Assembly: GCA_050736615.1 (NCBI GenBank)
Contig: JBOHWL010000139.1
Span: forward strand, 1-28,245
Origin: JBOHWJ01 sp050736615
GTDB taxonomy: Bacteria > Desulfobacterota > Binatia > Binatales > Binataceae
DNA length: 28,245 nt
Direction of reading: 5' to 3'
Shown here one piece after another: positions 15,629-23,342 of the stretch (position 1 is its first letter; every line of letters starts with the position of its first letter). Both the position numbers and the translations under genes were made by a program. The notes below the pieces were generated by a model. It worked only from the letters and a program-made list of their open reading frames with translations. It was not told where the DNA came from and ran no database searches.

Positions 15629-16789
15629 TCAGACGCCAGCGCGACGACGATTCACCGCGGCTTCGATAAGCCAATCCTCACCCACCATGCGCACGCGCAT
15701 CGGGCCAAGCCTGAGCGCGTCTCGAACGGTCGCACCGCGCAGCCCCTCGACCGCCGCCAAACCGGCGCCGATGATGCGCGGGGCAAGAAAAAACGCCACC
15801 CGATCGACCACGCCCGCATCCAGCGCGGCACCGGCCAGATGCGCGCCGCCTTCGAGCAGTACCTTCGACCACCCGCGCCGCGCCAGCTCACGCATCACTT
15901 CATCCAGCCGCAAGGCACCCTCACGCTCACTCACCGTCAGCACTTCAACGCCGCGATAATCATGCCGGGCGCGATCGCGATTGCGCGGCGCCGTCACCAG
16001 GATGGTTGGCGCATGCGACCGCGAGTTGAATACGGCCGCGCCGGGAGGCGAACGCAAACGCCCGTCGATAATCACGCGCACCGGATCGCGCCCGCCTTCG
16101 ATACGGCAAGTCAAACGCGGATTATCGGCGATAACCGTACCCGCGCCGACCATCACGACGTCGGCTTCACGGCGCCATTGATGGACCAGCAAACGCGACT
16201 GCTTGGAACTAATCCAGCGCGCATCACCGCTTTGCGCGGCGATACGGCCGTCGAGCGAGGCCGCGAGTTTGAGCACGACAAAGGGCCGCCCGCGCGTGAC
16301 GCGCGTGATGAAGCCCTCATTTAGTTCGCGGCATTCGGGGGCGAGCACGCCCACTACGGTTTCGATGCCGGCGCGCTCTAGAATCGCGAAGCCGCGGCCC
16401 CTCACCGGGGGATACGGATCGAGACAGCCGGCCACGACGCGGCTAACCCCGGCTTCCACCAGCGCGGTCGCGCATGGCGGCGTTTTGCCATGATGCGCGC
16501 AGGGTTCAAAGGAAACGTACGCGGTAGCCCCGCGCGCGTGGGTCCCAGCGCAATGCACAGCCTCGGCTTCGGCGTGCGGCCGGCCCCCGGCGCCGGTCGT
16601 ACCGCGTCCAACAATTTTCCCGTTGCGAACGATCACGCATCCGACGGCGGGGTTGGGCGAAGTCAATCCGAGGGCGGTGCGCGCAAGACCCAGGCATTCG
16701 CGCATGAAAAATTCATCGCGGATGGTCCACGTCGCGGCATCAGGCGGATTCGCCTTTTTTGTCCTTGAGCCGGCCGGCGTCCGCGGCAT
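15629..16789 (-). CDS. ribD: Bifunctional riboflavin deaminase-reductase RibD
   Basis: A 386-residue protein with both usual halves. Deaminase (25-165): TSPNPAVGCVIV, the HAE zinc/catalytic motif at 72-74 (PHAEAEA), and FEPCAHHGKTPPC with zinc ligands Cys97 and Cys106. Reductase (about 165-380): LKLAASLDGRIA, ARWISS, DVVMVGAGTVIADNPRLTCR and a VLLEGGAHLAGA substrate loop near 310. It performs the second and third steps after GTP cyclohydrolase II, giving 5-amino-6-ribitylaminouracil. The ATG at 16789 overlaps the end of nrdR by 50 bases; ATG 16705 would avoid that but cuts closer to the conserved core and has no ribosome site. ribBA follows after 74 bases with no ribE between. Confidence 0.94.
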   Translation of the reverse strand: MPRTPAGSRTKKANPPDAATWTIRDEFFMRECLGLARTALGLTSPNPAVGCVIVRNGKIVGRGTTGAGGRPHAEAEAVHCAGTHARGATAYVSFEPCAHHGKTPPCATALVEAGVSRVVAGCLDPYPPVRGRGFAILERAGIETVVGVLAPECRELNEGFITRVTRGRPFVVLKLAASLDGRIAAQSGDARWISSKQSRLLVHQWRREADVVMVGAGTVIADNPRLTCRIEGGRDPVRVIIDGRLRSPPGAAVFNSRSHAPTILVTAPRNRDRARHDYRGVEVLTVSEREGALRLDEVMRELARRGWSKVLLEGGAHLAGAALDAGVVDRVAFFLAPRIIGAGLAAVEGLRGATVRDALRLGPMRVRMVGEDWLIEAAVNRRRAGV

Positions 16790-17249
16790 TTTCCTTGCGC
16801 ACCTTGATCAAGTCTTCGAGTTCGCGCATGAACTCGTCGATATCCTTGAAGGAGCGATAGACCGAGGCGAAACGCACGTAAGCCACCTGGTCAACCGCAT
16901 GCAGTTCGTTCATCACCGCGCCGCCGATGAACGAACTGGGAACCTCCTTGCCGCCGCGTTCGGCCAGCGCCGTTTCAACACGATCGGCGATCCGCTCGAT
17001 AGTTTCCATCGAAACCGGCCGCTTTTCGCACGCACGCTTGATCCCGCCGACGATTTTAGCGCGATCAAATGGCTCACGCCGGCTGTCTTTCTTGACCACC
17101 ATCGGCGCGATCTCTTCGACCCGCTCGTAGGTGGTGAAGCGCCGCTTGCAGGCCGCGCACATACGCCGCCGCCGGATCGTCGTGCCATCGCTCGACATGC
17201 GCGAATCAACCACGCGATTGCCGCGGTCGCGGCAAAAAGGGCATCGCAT
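16740..17249 (-). CDS. nrdR: Transcriptional repressor NrdR
   Basis: A 169-residue regulator. The zinc ribbon is MRCPFC (Cys3, Cys6) and CAAC (Cys31, Cys34), with RFTTYERVE just after. An ATP-cone domain covers about 46-135 (VVKKDSRREPFDRAKIVGGI, ACEKRPV, VPSSFIGGAVM) and ends with VAYVRFASVYRSF. NrdR senses dATP/ATP and represses ribonucleotide reductase genes at NrdR boxes; none were sought successfully in this window. The last 25 residues are a charged extension overlapping ribD. ATG 17249 has no clear Shine-Dalgarno. The nrdR-ribD linkage is typical across bacteria. Confidence 0.95.
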   Translation of the reverse strand: MRCPFCRDRGNRVVDSRMSSDGTTIRRRRMCAACKRRFTTYERVEEIAPMVVKKDSRREPFDRAKIVGGIKRACEKRPVSMETIERIADRVETALAERGGKEVPSSFIGGAVMNELHAVDQVAYVRFASVYRSFKDIDEFMRELEDLIKVRKENAADAGRLKDKKGESA

Positions 17250-17381
17250 GGTTAAACTTTAGACCGTGCGCGGGAGTAGCAACATCATCCGCGCCGCAGC
17301 CACCTCAGCGCCATGACTCAGCCCACGGCTGGCGCCCACATATCCAAAGCCCGGCCGTCGGGCGGCTATGAAGCGGGAAAC

Positions 17382-17401
17382 GGCCGCGAAACTCCGCGGC
17401 C
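17382..17401 (-). terminator. Perfect 7-bp GC stem-loop downstream of acpP
   Basis: GGCCGCG, a six-base loop, CGCGGCC. On the minus strand it starts 41 bases past the acpP stop and is followed by GTTTCCC rather than a T-run. It may end the fab transcript or attenuate read-through into nrdR, whose start is about 130 bases further on. Confidence 0.4.
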
Positions 17402-17442
17402 TCCCGAATTTCCTTGACTTCAATGAAGGTGGGACAAGGCAT

Positions 17443-17682
17443 TCAACTCTTATGCGCCTCGATGTAGCTGACTACATCTTTGACGGTACGGATCTTCTCG
17501 GCATCCTCGTCCGAGATCTCCATCCCGTATTCCTCCTCCAATGCCATCACGAGTTCCACAATGTCGAGCGAGTCGGCACCGAGGTCCTCGATAAAAGAAG
17601 CCTCGGGGGTAACTTCGTCCGCCGACACACCGAGCTGCTCGCTGATGATTTCGCGAACCTTGGTTTCGACGTCTCCAGCCAT
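17443..17682 (-). CDS. acpP: Acyl carrier protein
   Basis: A 79-residue acidic four-helix protein of standard length. The phosphopantetheine site is LGADSLDIVELVM with Ser38, followed by helix III (EISDEDAEKIRTV). It carries acyl intermediates of fatty-acid synthesis. ATG 17682 is preferred: AGGAGG lies 13 bases upstream, whereas the in-frame TTG at 17694 is too close to it. It lies 213 bases after fabD; the usual fabG between fabD and acpP and fabF after acpP are missing, and the gap contains no open frame of note. Confidence 0.95.
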   Translation of the reverse strand: MAGDVETKVREIISEQLGVSADEVTPEASFIEDLGADSLDIVELVMALEEEYGMEISDEDAEKIRTVKDVVSYIEAHKS

Positions 17683-17895
17683 CGCTGTTCTCAATCCTCC
17701 TGCAGCCCGGGTTAAAGTTATTGCCGGGAATCAAATCCGCGAAGTGCCCATCGCCAAAGGCCGTCATGCCGATGCTTCGCGCGTTCTGCCGTCCAAGCTC
17801 AAAGGTCCCCGAAGCTTAACAGCGCAGCTTAGGTAGTTGAAGATCAGTAGGCAAGTTCGTGCTTGGCGCTCGTCCACATTTTCTCTCGCATCCTC

Positions 17896-18831
17896 TCAGG
17901 CGCTGAGCGCCTGGATGGTTGAGCGCAAGGAGGCCGAATCTTCGGCGGGCCGGACTTTCACGTTGCGATTAATGCGTCGCATCAAGCCTGCGAGCACCCG
18001 TCCCGCGCCAAACTCGACCGCATCGCTGACCTGCGCCGCCATCACCCCCATCGATTCTTCCCAGCGAACCGGGGCAGTAATCTGCTCAAGCAACAGCGGC
18101 TTGACCTGTTCCGTCTCGCGATTAATCTCCGCTGTAACGTTGGCCACAATGCCAAACTTGAAGGGCCGCAATGAAAGCCGTTCGAGCACCACCGTCATGC
18201 CGTCGCGCGCCGGCCGCATCAGCGGAGAGTGAAACGGCGCGCTGACCTTGAGCTCGACCGAGGCTGAGCCGCCGCGGCTTTTGGCTATTTCCAACGCGCG
18301 CCGCACGGCTGCGGCATTACCGGAAATCACCACTTGTCCAGGTGCGTTGAGATTGGCCGGCACGGCAATTTCGCCCGCGTTTGAAACCTCGGCGCAAATC
18401 GCGCGCACCGCCGCCAGCTCCAGTCCGATCAGCGCGGCCATGGTGCCTTGACCCGGCGGACACGCCTCCTGCATCAGGCGCCCGCGTTCGCGCACCGCTC
18501 TGAGCGCATCGCCCAGTTCGAGCACGCCAGCGGCCACGAGCGCGCTGTATTCGCCCAGGCTATGGCCGGCGGCCAACTCAGCTTTCACATTGCATTCCGA
18601 AGCGAACGCGCGCAACGCCGCGATCGAGGTGGCCAACGTCGCCGGTTGCGTGTTGGCGGTCAAGCGCAACTGCTCCTCGGGGCCCTCGAAACACAAACGC
18701 GAGAGCGAAAATCCCAGCGCCTCGTCCGCCTGGTCGAAAACCGCGCGCGCAGCCGGAAATTCCCGCACGAGTTCCGCGCCCATTCCAACCTTTTGCGCAC
18801 CCTGGCCCGGAAACAAAAATGCAATTTTCAT
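17896..18831 (-). CDS. fabD: Malonyl-CoA:ACP transacylase
   Basis: A 311-residue enzyme that loads malonyl groups on ACP. It starts with the family signature MKIAFLFPGQGAQKVGMG; the nucleophile elbow GHSLGEYSA places the catalytic Ser at 91, and the base is His201 in SAPFHSPLM. Residues PANLNAPGQVVISG (158-171) are also typical. The start is set at ATG 18831 by that signature; the open frame runs 51 codons further with an Arg/Pro-rich, unlikely sequence overlapping the plsX end. It follows plsX after 58 bases, without the fabH usually found between them, and is followed by acpP. A near-palindrome AGGCGCT-C-AGCGCCT overlaps its stop. Confidence 0.94.
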   Translation of the reverse strand: MKIAFLFPGQGAQKVGMGAELVREFPAARAVFDQADEALGFSLSRLCFEGPEEQLRLTANTQPATLATSIAALRAFASECNVKAELAAGHSLGEYSALVAAGVLELGDALRAVRERGRLMQEACPPGQGTMAALIGLELAAVRAICAEVSNAGEIAVPANLNAPGQVVISGNAAAVRRALEIAKSRGGSASVELKVSAPFHSPLMRPARDGMTVVLERLSLRPFKFGIVANVTAEINRETEQVKPLLLEQITAPVRWEESMGVMAAQVSDAVEFGAGRVLAGLMRRINRNVKVRPAEDSASLRSTIQALSA

Positions 18832-18889
18832 AATGCGACTTTCATGGCGAGGAGCTCTGTGGGCAGACGGCTGACCGATGGCGGCGCGC

Positions 18890-20263
18890 TCAACTGGACT
18901 CGTCTTTTTCAGGCTCGGTCGTGGTCTGGTGAGCTTCTGGCTCGGCCGCGTGCGGGGAAGCCTCGGGTGGGTCCGCCGCCGCATTGTGCGCGGCCTCGGT
19001 CACGGCGGTGCCGTTGGAAGACGCGACCGCTTCCACCCCGTTAAATACCGTCGCCGCCGGCGCGAGCGATATCACATGATGGTTATTCTCAGCGACGGCA
19101 CCCGCCTGGTGGAAATCGGAGCCGGAGTTATCGAAGTCCGGCCAGGCAGCATCCTCTTCGATGGGGCCGGCCGCGATCTCCATTCGATGACGGTGAAGGC
19201 GCTCGCGCATGCGCAGAAAGACTCCGCGAATGCCCTTGTTCGACGGTCGCGCGGCGATCGTCGCCGGGCAGTGCTTAAGCACCTCCAGAATTTCCACGTT
19301 GACCTGCCGCACCAGGGCTTCGTTGGCGGCGGCGCGCACCGCATTTCGAATCGCACGCGCATCGGAAGAGCCATGCGCAATGATGGCAACCCCATTAACC
19401 CCCAGCAGTGGCGCACCGCCGTACTCGGAGGGATCGAGCCGCGCTCTGATCGCGCGCAGCTTGCCGCGGACCACCATATAGGCCAGGCGTCGCAGCAAAC
19501 CGCTGCCGAACACCTCGCGCAGGTTGCCCATCATGAAGGACGCGAACCCCTCCATGGTCTTCAAGGCGACGTTGCCGGTGAAGCCGTCAGTGACAATCAC
19601 GTCGGCTTTGGCGCGATTGATGTCACGCCCTTCCACATAACCGATGTAATTGATATGGGGCTCCATCTGGCGTAACGCCGCCGCCGCCGCGCGTGTCAGA
19701 TCGGTGCCTTTGGAGTCCTCTTCACCATTGGACAGCAGCCCAACGCGCGGACGCGCGACTCCGCGCACGCAATGCCAATACACGCTGCCCATCACCCCAA
19801 ACTGGAGCAGGTTGAGCGGCCTTACATCGGTGTTGGCGCCCGCATCAATCAACAAGGCAAGTCCGCCGGTGGTCGGCGCCGGCGACGCAATCGCCGGCCG
19901 ATCAATTCCGGGTAGCGTGCCCAAAATCGCCATCGCCGCCGCCATTACCGCCCCTGAATTGCCGGCGCTGACGAACGCGTCAACCCGGCCGCGTTTGACC
20001 ATCTCGAGGCCGACGTGAATGGAAGAGTCCGGCTTGCCCAGCACGGATTCGAGCGGTGAGTCATCCATCGCGACCACCTCGGCCGCGTGCTCGATGGTGA
20101 GAGCCAGTCCGTGGGCGTGATGCTCTGCGAGTTCCCTCGTCAGCATTTCGCGATCGCCGACCAGCACAATTTCGGCGCGCAAGTCGCGGGCCGCAAGCAC
20201 CGCGCCTTCGATCACGGCCTTAGGCGCCAGATCGCCGCCCATTGCGTCAAGCGCGATTCTCAC
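18890..20263 (-). CDS. plsX: Phosphate acyltransferase PlsX with a long C-terminal extension
   Basis: A 457-residue protein. Residues 1-330 are a canonical PlsX, which makes acyl-phosphate from acyl-ACP for phospholipid synthesis: RIALDAMGGDLAPKAVIEG, MDDSPLESVLGKPDSS (67-81), DAFVSAGNSGAVMAAAMAIL, DAGANTDVRP, VGLLSNGEEDSKG and VIVTDGFTGNVALK. Most PlsX proteins end near 330-350. Here about 115 extra residues follow, first a basic patch (RMRERLHRHRM), then an Ala/Glu/Pro/Thr-rich, probably disordered tail ending in acidic residues. GTG 20263 has GAGG seven bases upstream. It follows rpmF by 21 bases and precedes fabD, the common order with fabH lost. Confidence 0.94.
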   Translation of the reverse strand: MRIALDAMGGDLAPKAVIEGAVLAARDLRAEIVLVGDREMLTRELAEHHAHGLALTIEHAAEVVAMDDSPLESVLGKPDSSIHVGLEMVKRGRVDAFVSAGNSGAVMAAAMAILGTLPGIDRPAIASPAPTTGGLALLIDAGANTDVRPLNLLQFGVMGSVYWHCVRGVARPRVGLLSNGEEDSKGTDLTRAAAAALRQMEPHINYIGYVEGRDINRAKADVIVTDGFTGNVALKTMEGFASFMMGNLREVFGSGLLRRLAYMVVRGKLRAIRARLDPSEYGGAPLLGVNGVAIIAHGSSDARAIRNAVRAAANEALVRQVNVEILEVLKHCPATIAARPSNKGIRGVFLRMRERLHRHRMEIAAGPIEEDAAWPDFDNSGSDFHQAGAVAENNHHVISLAPAATVFNGVEAVASSNGTAVTEAAHNAAADPPEASPHAAEPEAHQTTTEPEKDESS

Positions 20264-20284
20264 AAAATGCCTCGGCCGCCGGGC

Positions 20285-20464
20285 CTATTCCTCGATTTGC
20301 ACCAGCTTGCGTCCGCGATAATTGCCGCAATGACGGCAGACACGATGAGGCAGCGCGGGCTCGCCGCAATTGGCACAGGCGACCGGATTGACCGGACGCA
20401 AGGCGTCGTGGGCGCGGCGCTTGTTGCGCTTTGAGCTGGAGGTGCGGCGCTTGGGTGCTTGCAT
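20285..20464 (-). CDS. rpmF: Large ribosomal subunit protein bL32
   Basis: A 59-residue basic protein. It begins MQAPKRRTSSSKRNKRRAHD, the standard bL32 start (A-P-K-R-x-T/K-S), and carries a zinc-binding set of four cysteines: Cys30 and Cys33 (CANC), Cys43 and Cys46 (CRHC), followed by GNYRGRKLV. This is the zinc-containing form rather than the Cys-free one. ATG 20464 is preceded by the purine stretch AGTAGAAGA, a weak ribosome site. It lies between the yceD-type gene and plsX, where it is found in most bacteria. The 217 bases separating it from the yceD-type gene contain no other gene but leave room for its own promoter. Confidence 0.95.
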   Translation of the reverse strand: MQAPKRRTSSSKRNKRRAHDALRPVNPVACANCGEPALPHRVCRHCGNYRGRKLVQIEE

Positions 20465-20681
20465 GTCTTCTACTCTTTGACTTGGTCTGATTTGTAATGC
20501 ATGCCCGCGGTGGGGATTGTCTCAATCCTTGATTCCTCAGCGGAATGCGCGAAAAACATTATTCACGGCCGGTCCTGGACCTTATCCCTCGAAACCAAGC
20601 AAGGGTAAGAGAACCCGGCTTTAATTCAGGCTGCTGAACCTCTCCAATTTCCCCGTGGTTTTTCTTTTTTCAGCAACCCTG

Positions 20682-21221
20682 CTAATTGCGCCCCTTGATA
20701 GAACGCAGAACCGAAAGGCGCGGATCAAAGGCTTCGTCGCGGCAACCACAATCGCCGTCGTTCAAATTCGCACCGCAATGTGGACAGAGGCCCTGACATT
20801 CCTCGCGGCATACCGGTCGCTCGGTTAGAGCCAGCAGCATCTGCTCGCGTATAAGCGGCGTCAGGTCAACCTGTTCGCCTTCATAAAGTGAGAATTCCAA
20901 ATCCTCCGCCCGCAGGTCAGCCTGACGGTCGTAGCCGATTACGCGCGGCGCCAGCACATAATGGAAGGCGCGTTCGCGTGGCAACTCGAATTCTTCCGCA
21001 CAGCGCGCGCAACAGGCCCGCGTCATCGCCTTGAGCACGCCCTGGAAAAACAATTCCGTGCCCGCGCGGTAATAGGCTACGTCCACGGCGATCGGCGTTT
21101 CCAGCCGATATTCGTTCACTGAGCCGCGTGCGAGGATACGATTGAGTTCCTGTTCGGGTTCGACGAACGAAAGCTCTTTCGCCTCGGCCGTTATGTCTTC
21201 GACCCGAAGCTTCACACTCAT
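20682..21221 (-). CDS. yceD: YceD/DUF177 family protein
   Basis: A 179-residue protein of the DUF177 family, which accompanies rpmF almost everywhere and in studied cases is tied to 23S rRNA or ribosome biogenesis. Diagnostic parts are the two-Cys strand VLKAMTRACCARCAEEF and, near the end, a Cys cluster CREECQGLCPHCGANLN followed by DGDCGC, which probably binds zinc. ATG 21221 is chosen; a TTG nine bases earlier (21230) is also open. The ribosome site is weak. It heads the minus-strand block; the divergent 262-base region to 21484 should contain the block's promoter, but I cannot pick it with confidence. Confidence 0.88.
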   Translation of the reverse strand: MSVKLRVEDITAEAKELSFVEPEQELNRILARGSVNEYRLETPIAVDVAYYRAGTELFFQGVLKAMTRACCARCAEEFELPRERAFHYVLAPRVIGYDRQADLRAEDLEFSLYEGEQVDLTPLIREQMLLALTERPVCREECQGLCPHCGANLNDGDCGCRDEAFDPRLSVLRSIKGRN

Positions 21222-21483
21222 CACCGCCAACCATCGGGGCGCAAGCGTCGATTATTGCACGTCATCCGGTCGGGTCCAATACGGCCCGCGAGTATGGAAG
21301 GGCGGGTCACGATGGACAAAATATGTAAGAAATTGGACGTTGTTCCTCGTCCGCCTATTCAGGCATCAGCAAGGCCCGGCGCTACACCCCTCAATTCCTG
21401 GCGGCGGCACACTGGAAATTCGAGAGATCGTGTATCAAACTGACTACCCTGCAACTGCCGGACAGCTCGCGACCCTGGGCCGA

Positions 21484-22542
21484 ATGCGAACGCGTATGTT
21501 TATCGGAGCCTGCGCGATCATGATATTCGCGCTCAGTGCGTCCGCCGCAAGTGCGGTGCCGCCTCCGATGCATCCCGGTTCAATCGGCGAACCACTGAAG
21601 CCGGCGCCGTATGTTCCGCGGGCTCCAAGCCATCGGCTACCGCCCGCCGCCATCCGAATCCGCGGCGCGATTATCAACGTCACCTTCGCCAAGGGCAAAC
21701 TCGCCGTGCCCGCCGCACGCGTGATGTTGTGGATCACTTCGGCGGTGCGCGCCGTAACGGACTATTACGGCCGCTTTCCGGTCAATCACGTCAACATCAG
21801 AATCGTCCCGGTAAGGGGACGCAAGGGCGTTCTTTACGGCCACACCTGGGCCGACCATGACGTCTTCACCGACGTCTATGTGGGCCAGTACACGCAACCC
21901 TCCGAGCTCGATAATGACTGGGTGATGACGCATGAGATGGTGCACTACGCCTTTCCCTCCGTCGGGCACGACCATCACTGGATCGAAGAGGGACTTGCCA
22001 CCTATGTTGAACCGATCTCGCGGCTTGAGGCGGGCGACCTGAATGCCGCAGCCGTATGGAGCGAACTGGTGGAGGGGCTGCCCAACGGACTGCCACGGAC
22101 CGGCGATCGTGGCCTCGACCATACCCATACCTGGGGCAGAACTTATTGGGGAGGTGCCATGTTCTGCCTCCTGGCCGATATTCGCATCCACCAGCAGACG
22201 CATAATCGCCGCGGACTGCGCGATGCGCTCCGCGCGATCGTCGCCCATGGCGGCAACATCGAGGCGCAATGGCCAATCGAGCGCGCGTTGAACACCGGAG
22301 ACCGAGCGGTTGGCGTACCGGTGCTCGCGCGGCTATACAACCAGATGAAGTCGCAGCCGGCCAGTCCGGATCTCACCCGCTTATGGCGTGAACTCGGCGT
22401 CGAGTCCGAGGGCAATTTGGTAACATTCAATGATAACGCCGCAATGGCGGGCATCCGGCGCGCGATTGCCTCCAATCCGGGACCCCAAAGCGTCGCACGC
22501 GGCAGCTCGCCAGTTTCCCGCGATATGAGTGTCTTGCCCTGA
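21484..22542 (+). CDS. Secreted gluzincin-type metallopeptidase
   Basis: A 352-residue protein with a signal peptide (1-24, FIGACAIMIFALSASAASA), then a Pro-rich linker. The active site is HEMVHYAF (zinc ligands His150 and His154, catalytic Glu151) followed by WIEEGLATYVE, whose Glu169 is the likely third ligand, as in the M1-like 'EGLA' arrangement. Spacing between HExxH and this Glu is 14 residues, shorter than in M1 peptidases (about 18), so the exact family is not assigned. Additional features are a GHTWADHDVFTDVYVG strand region before the motif and a C-terminal helical repeat-like part. Substrate unknown; location periplasm or outside. ATG 21484 is chosen because it directly precedes the signal peptide; the frame is open further upstream over the yceD promoter region. 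Confidence 0.75.
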   Translation: MRTRMFIGACAIMIFALSASAASAVPPPMHPGSIGEPLKPAPYVPRAPSHRLPPAAIRIRGAIINVTFAKGKLAVPAARVMLWITSAVRAVTDYYGRFPVNHVNIRIVPVRGRKGVLYGHTWADHDVFTDVYVGQYTQPSELDNDWVMTHEMVHYAFPSVGHDHHWIEEGLATYVEPISRLEAGDLNAAAVWSELVEGLPNGLPRTGDRGLDHTHTWGRTYWGGAMFCLLADIRIHQQTHNRRGLRDALRAIVAHGGNIEAQWPIERALNTGDRAVGVPVLARLYNQMKSQPASPDLTRLWRELGVESEGNLVTFNDNAAMAGIRRAIASNPGPQSVARGSSPVSRDMSVLP

Positions 22543-22560
22543 ACCAGCCTCGATGACGCA

Positions 22561-23289
22561 TCAGCCGGCGTGTGACTGGATTTTGGCAACACCGATTTGC
22601 GGGCAATCCTCCAGTAGCACGCATCCGCCGCAGTTCGGACGCCGCGCAAAACATACGCGGCGGCCGTGCAATATTAGCCGCATCGAGAATGGCGTCCAAT
22701 CCGAGGGTGGTCTCAGCGAGCGCAAGTCGAGCTCAATTTTGTCGGCATCGAGCTGGCGGGACAGTCCGAGCCGCCGCGACAGGCGACGCACATGCGTATC
22801 AACCACCATTCCGGGCTCGCCAAAGACGTGGCCGAGAATGACGTTGGCGGTTTTGCGGCCGACTCCCGGCAGTGTCACGAGTTCTTCCATACGGCGCGGC
22901 ACCTGGCCCTGAAATCGCCCCAGCAGCCGTCGCGCGCATTCCCGCAACGCCTTGGCTTTCTGCCGGAAAAACCCCGTGGTGATGATCAAGTCCTGGATTT
23001 TTTCGAGCGGCGCCGCCGCCATCGCCGCCACGTCGGCTATCTGGCGGAACAGTTCCGGTGTTACACGATTAACCCGCTCGTCGGTACATTGCGCGGACAG
23101 GATAGTCGCCACCAGGCATTGCCAGGCGTCGTTGAAAGTAAGACTAATGCGCGCCTCGGGATAGAGTTTGCCCAACATCGCGGAGATGCGATCCGCGCGT
23201 GCGACGGTATTTTCGGCATTAGATCGAGAACGGCGCGGGCGTGCGCTTGGAACGGTCCCGCCGGCAGTTTTCTTCGCACGAAGCGTCAT
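22561..23289 (-). CDS. nth: Endonuclease III (DNA glycosylase/AP lyase)
   Basis: A 242-residue base-excision enzyme for oxidised pyrimidines. The helix-hairpin-helix is LPGVGRKTANVIL with the Schiff-base lysine at 146; the catalytic Asp164 is in MVVDTHVRRL. The [4Fe-4S] loop C-x6-C-x2-C-x5-C is exact at 213, 220, 223 and 229. An N-terminal stretch of about 28 basic residues (KKTAGG to RRSRSN) precedes the usual start; translation from ATG 23289 includes it, but a shorter start cannot be excluded because no clear Shine-Dalgarno is seen. Convergent with the peptidase gene (18 bases between stops); downstream of glpD by 53 bases. Confidence 0.95.
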   Translation of the reverse strand: MTLRAKKTAGGTVPSARPRRSRSNAENTVARADRISAMLGKLYPEARISLTFNDAWQCLVATILSAQCTDERVNRVTPELFRQIADVAAMAAAPLEKIQDLIITTGFFRQKAKALRECARRLLGRFQGQVPRRMEELVTLPGVGRKTANVILGHVFGEPGMVVDTHVRRLSRRLGLSRQLDADKIELDLRSLRPPSDWTPFSMRLILHGRRVCFARRPNCGGCVLLEDCPQIGVAKIQSHAG

Positions 23290-23342
23290 AGTCGCGCCTC
23301 ATTTTCGTGAACCGTAGCGCGGTGAATTCCCGCGATTCTAAA

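Noticed and set aside
17695..17895. Remnant of fabG between fabD and acpP
   Set aside because: No Rossmann motif, YxxxK or typical C-terminal end could be found in any frame.
20465..20681. Possible riboswitch or small RNA between the yceD-type gene and rpmF
   Set aside because: Only short imperfect hairpins and a T-rich run are visible; no known riboswitch core could be traced.
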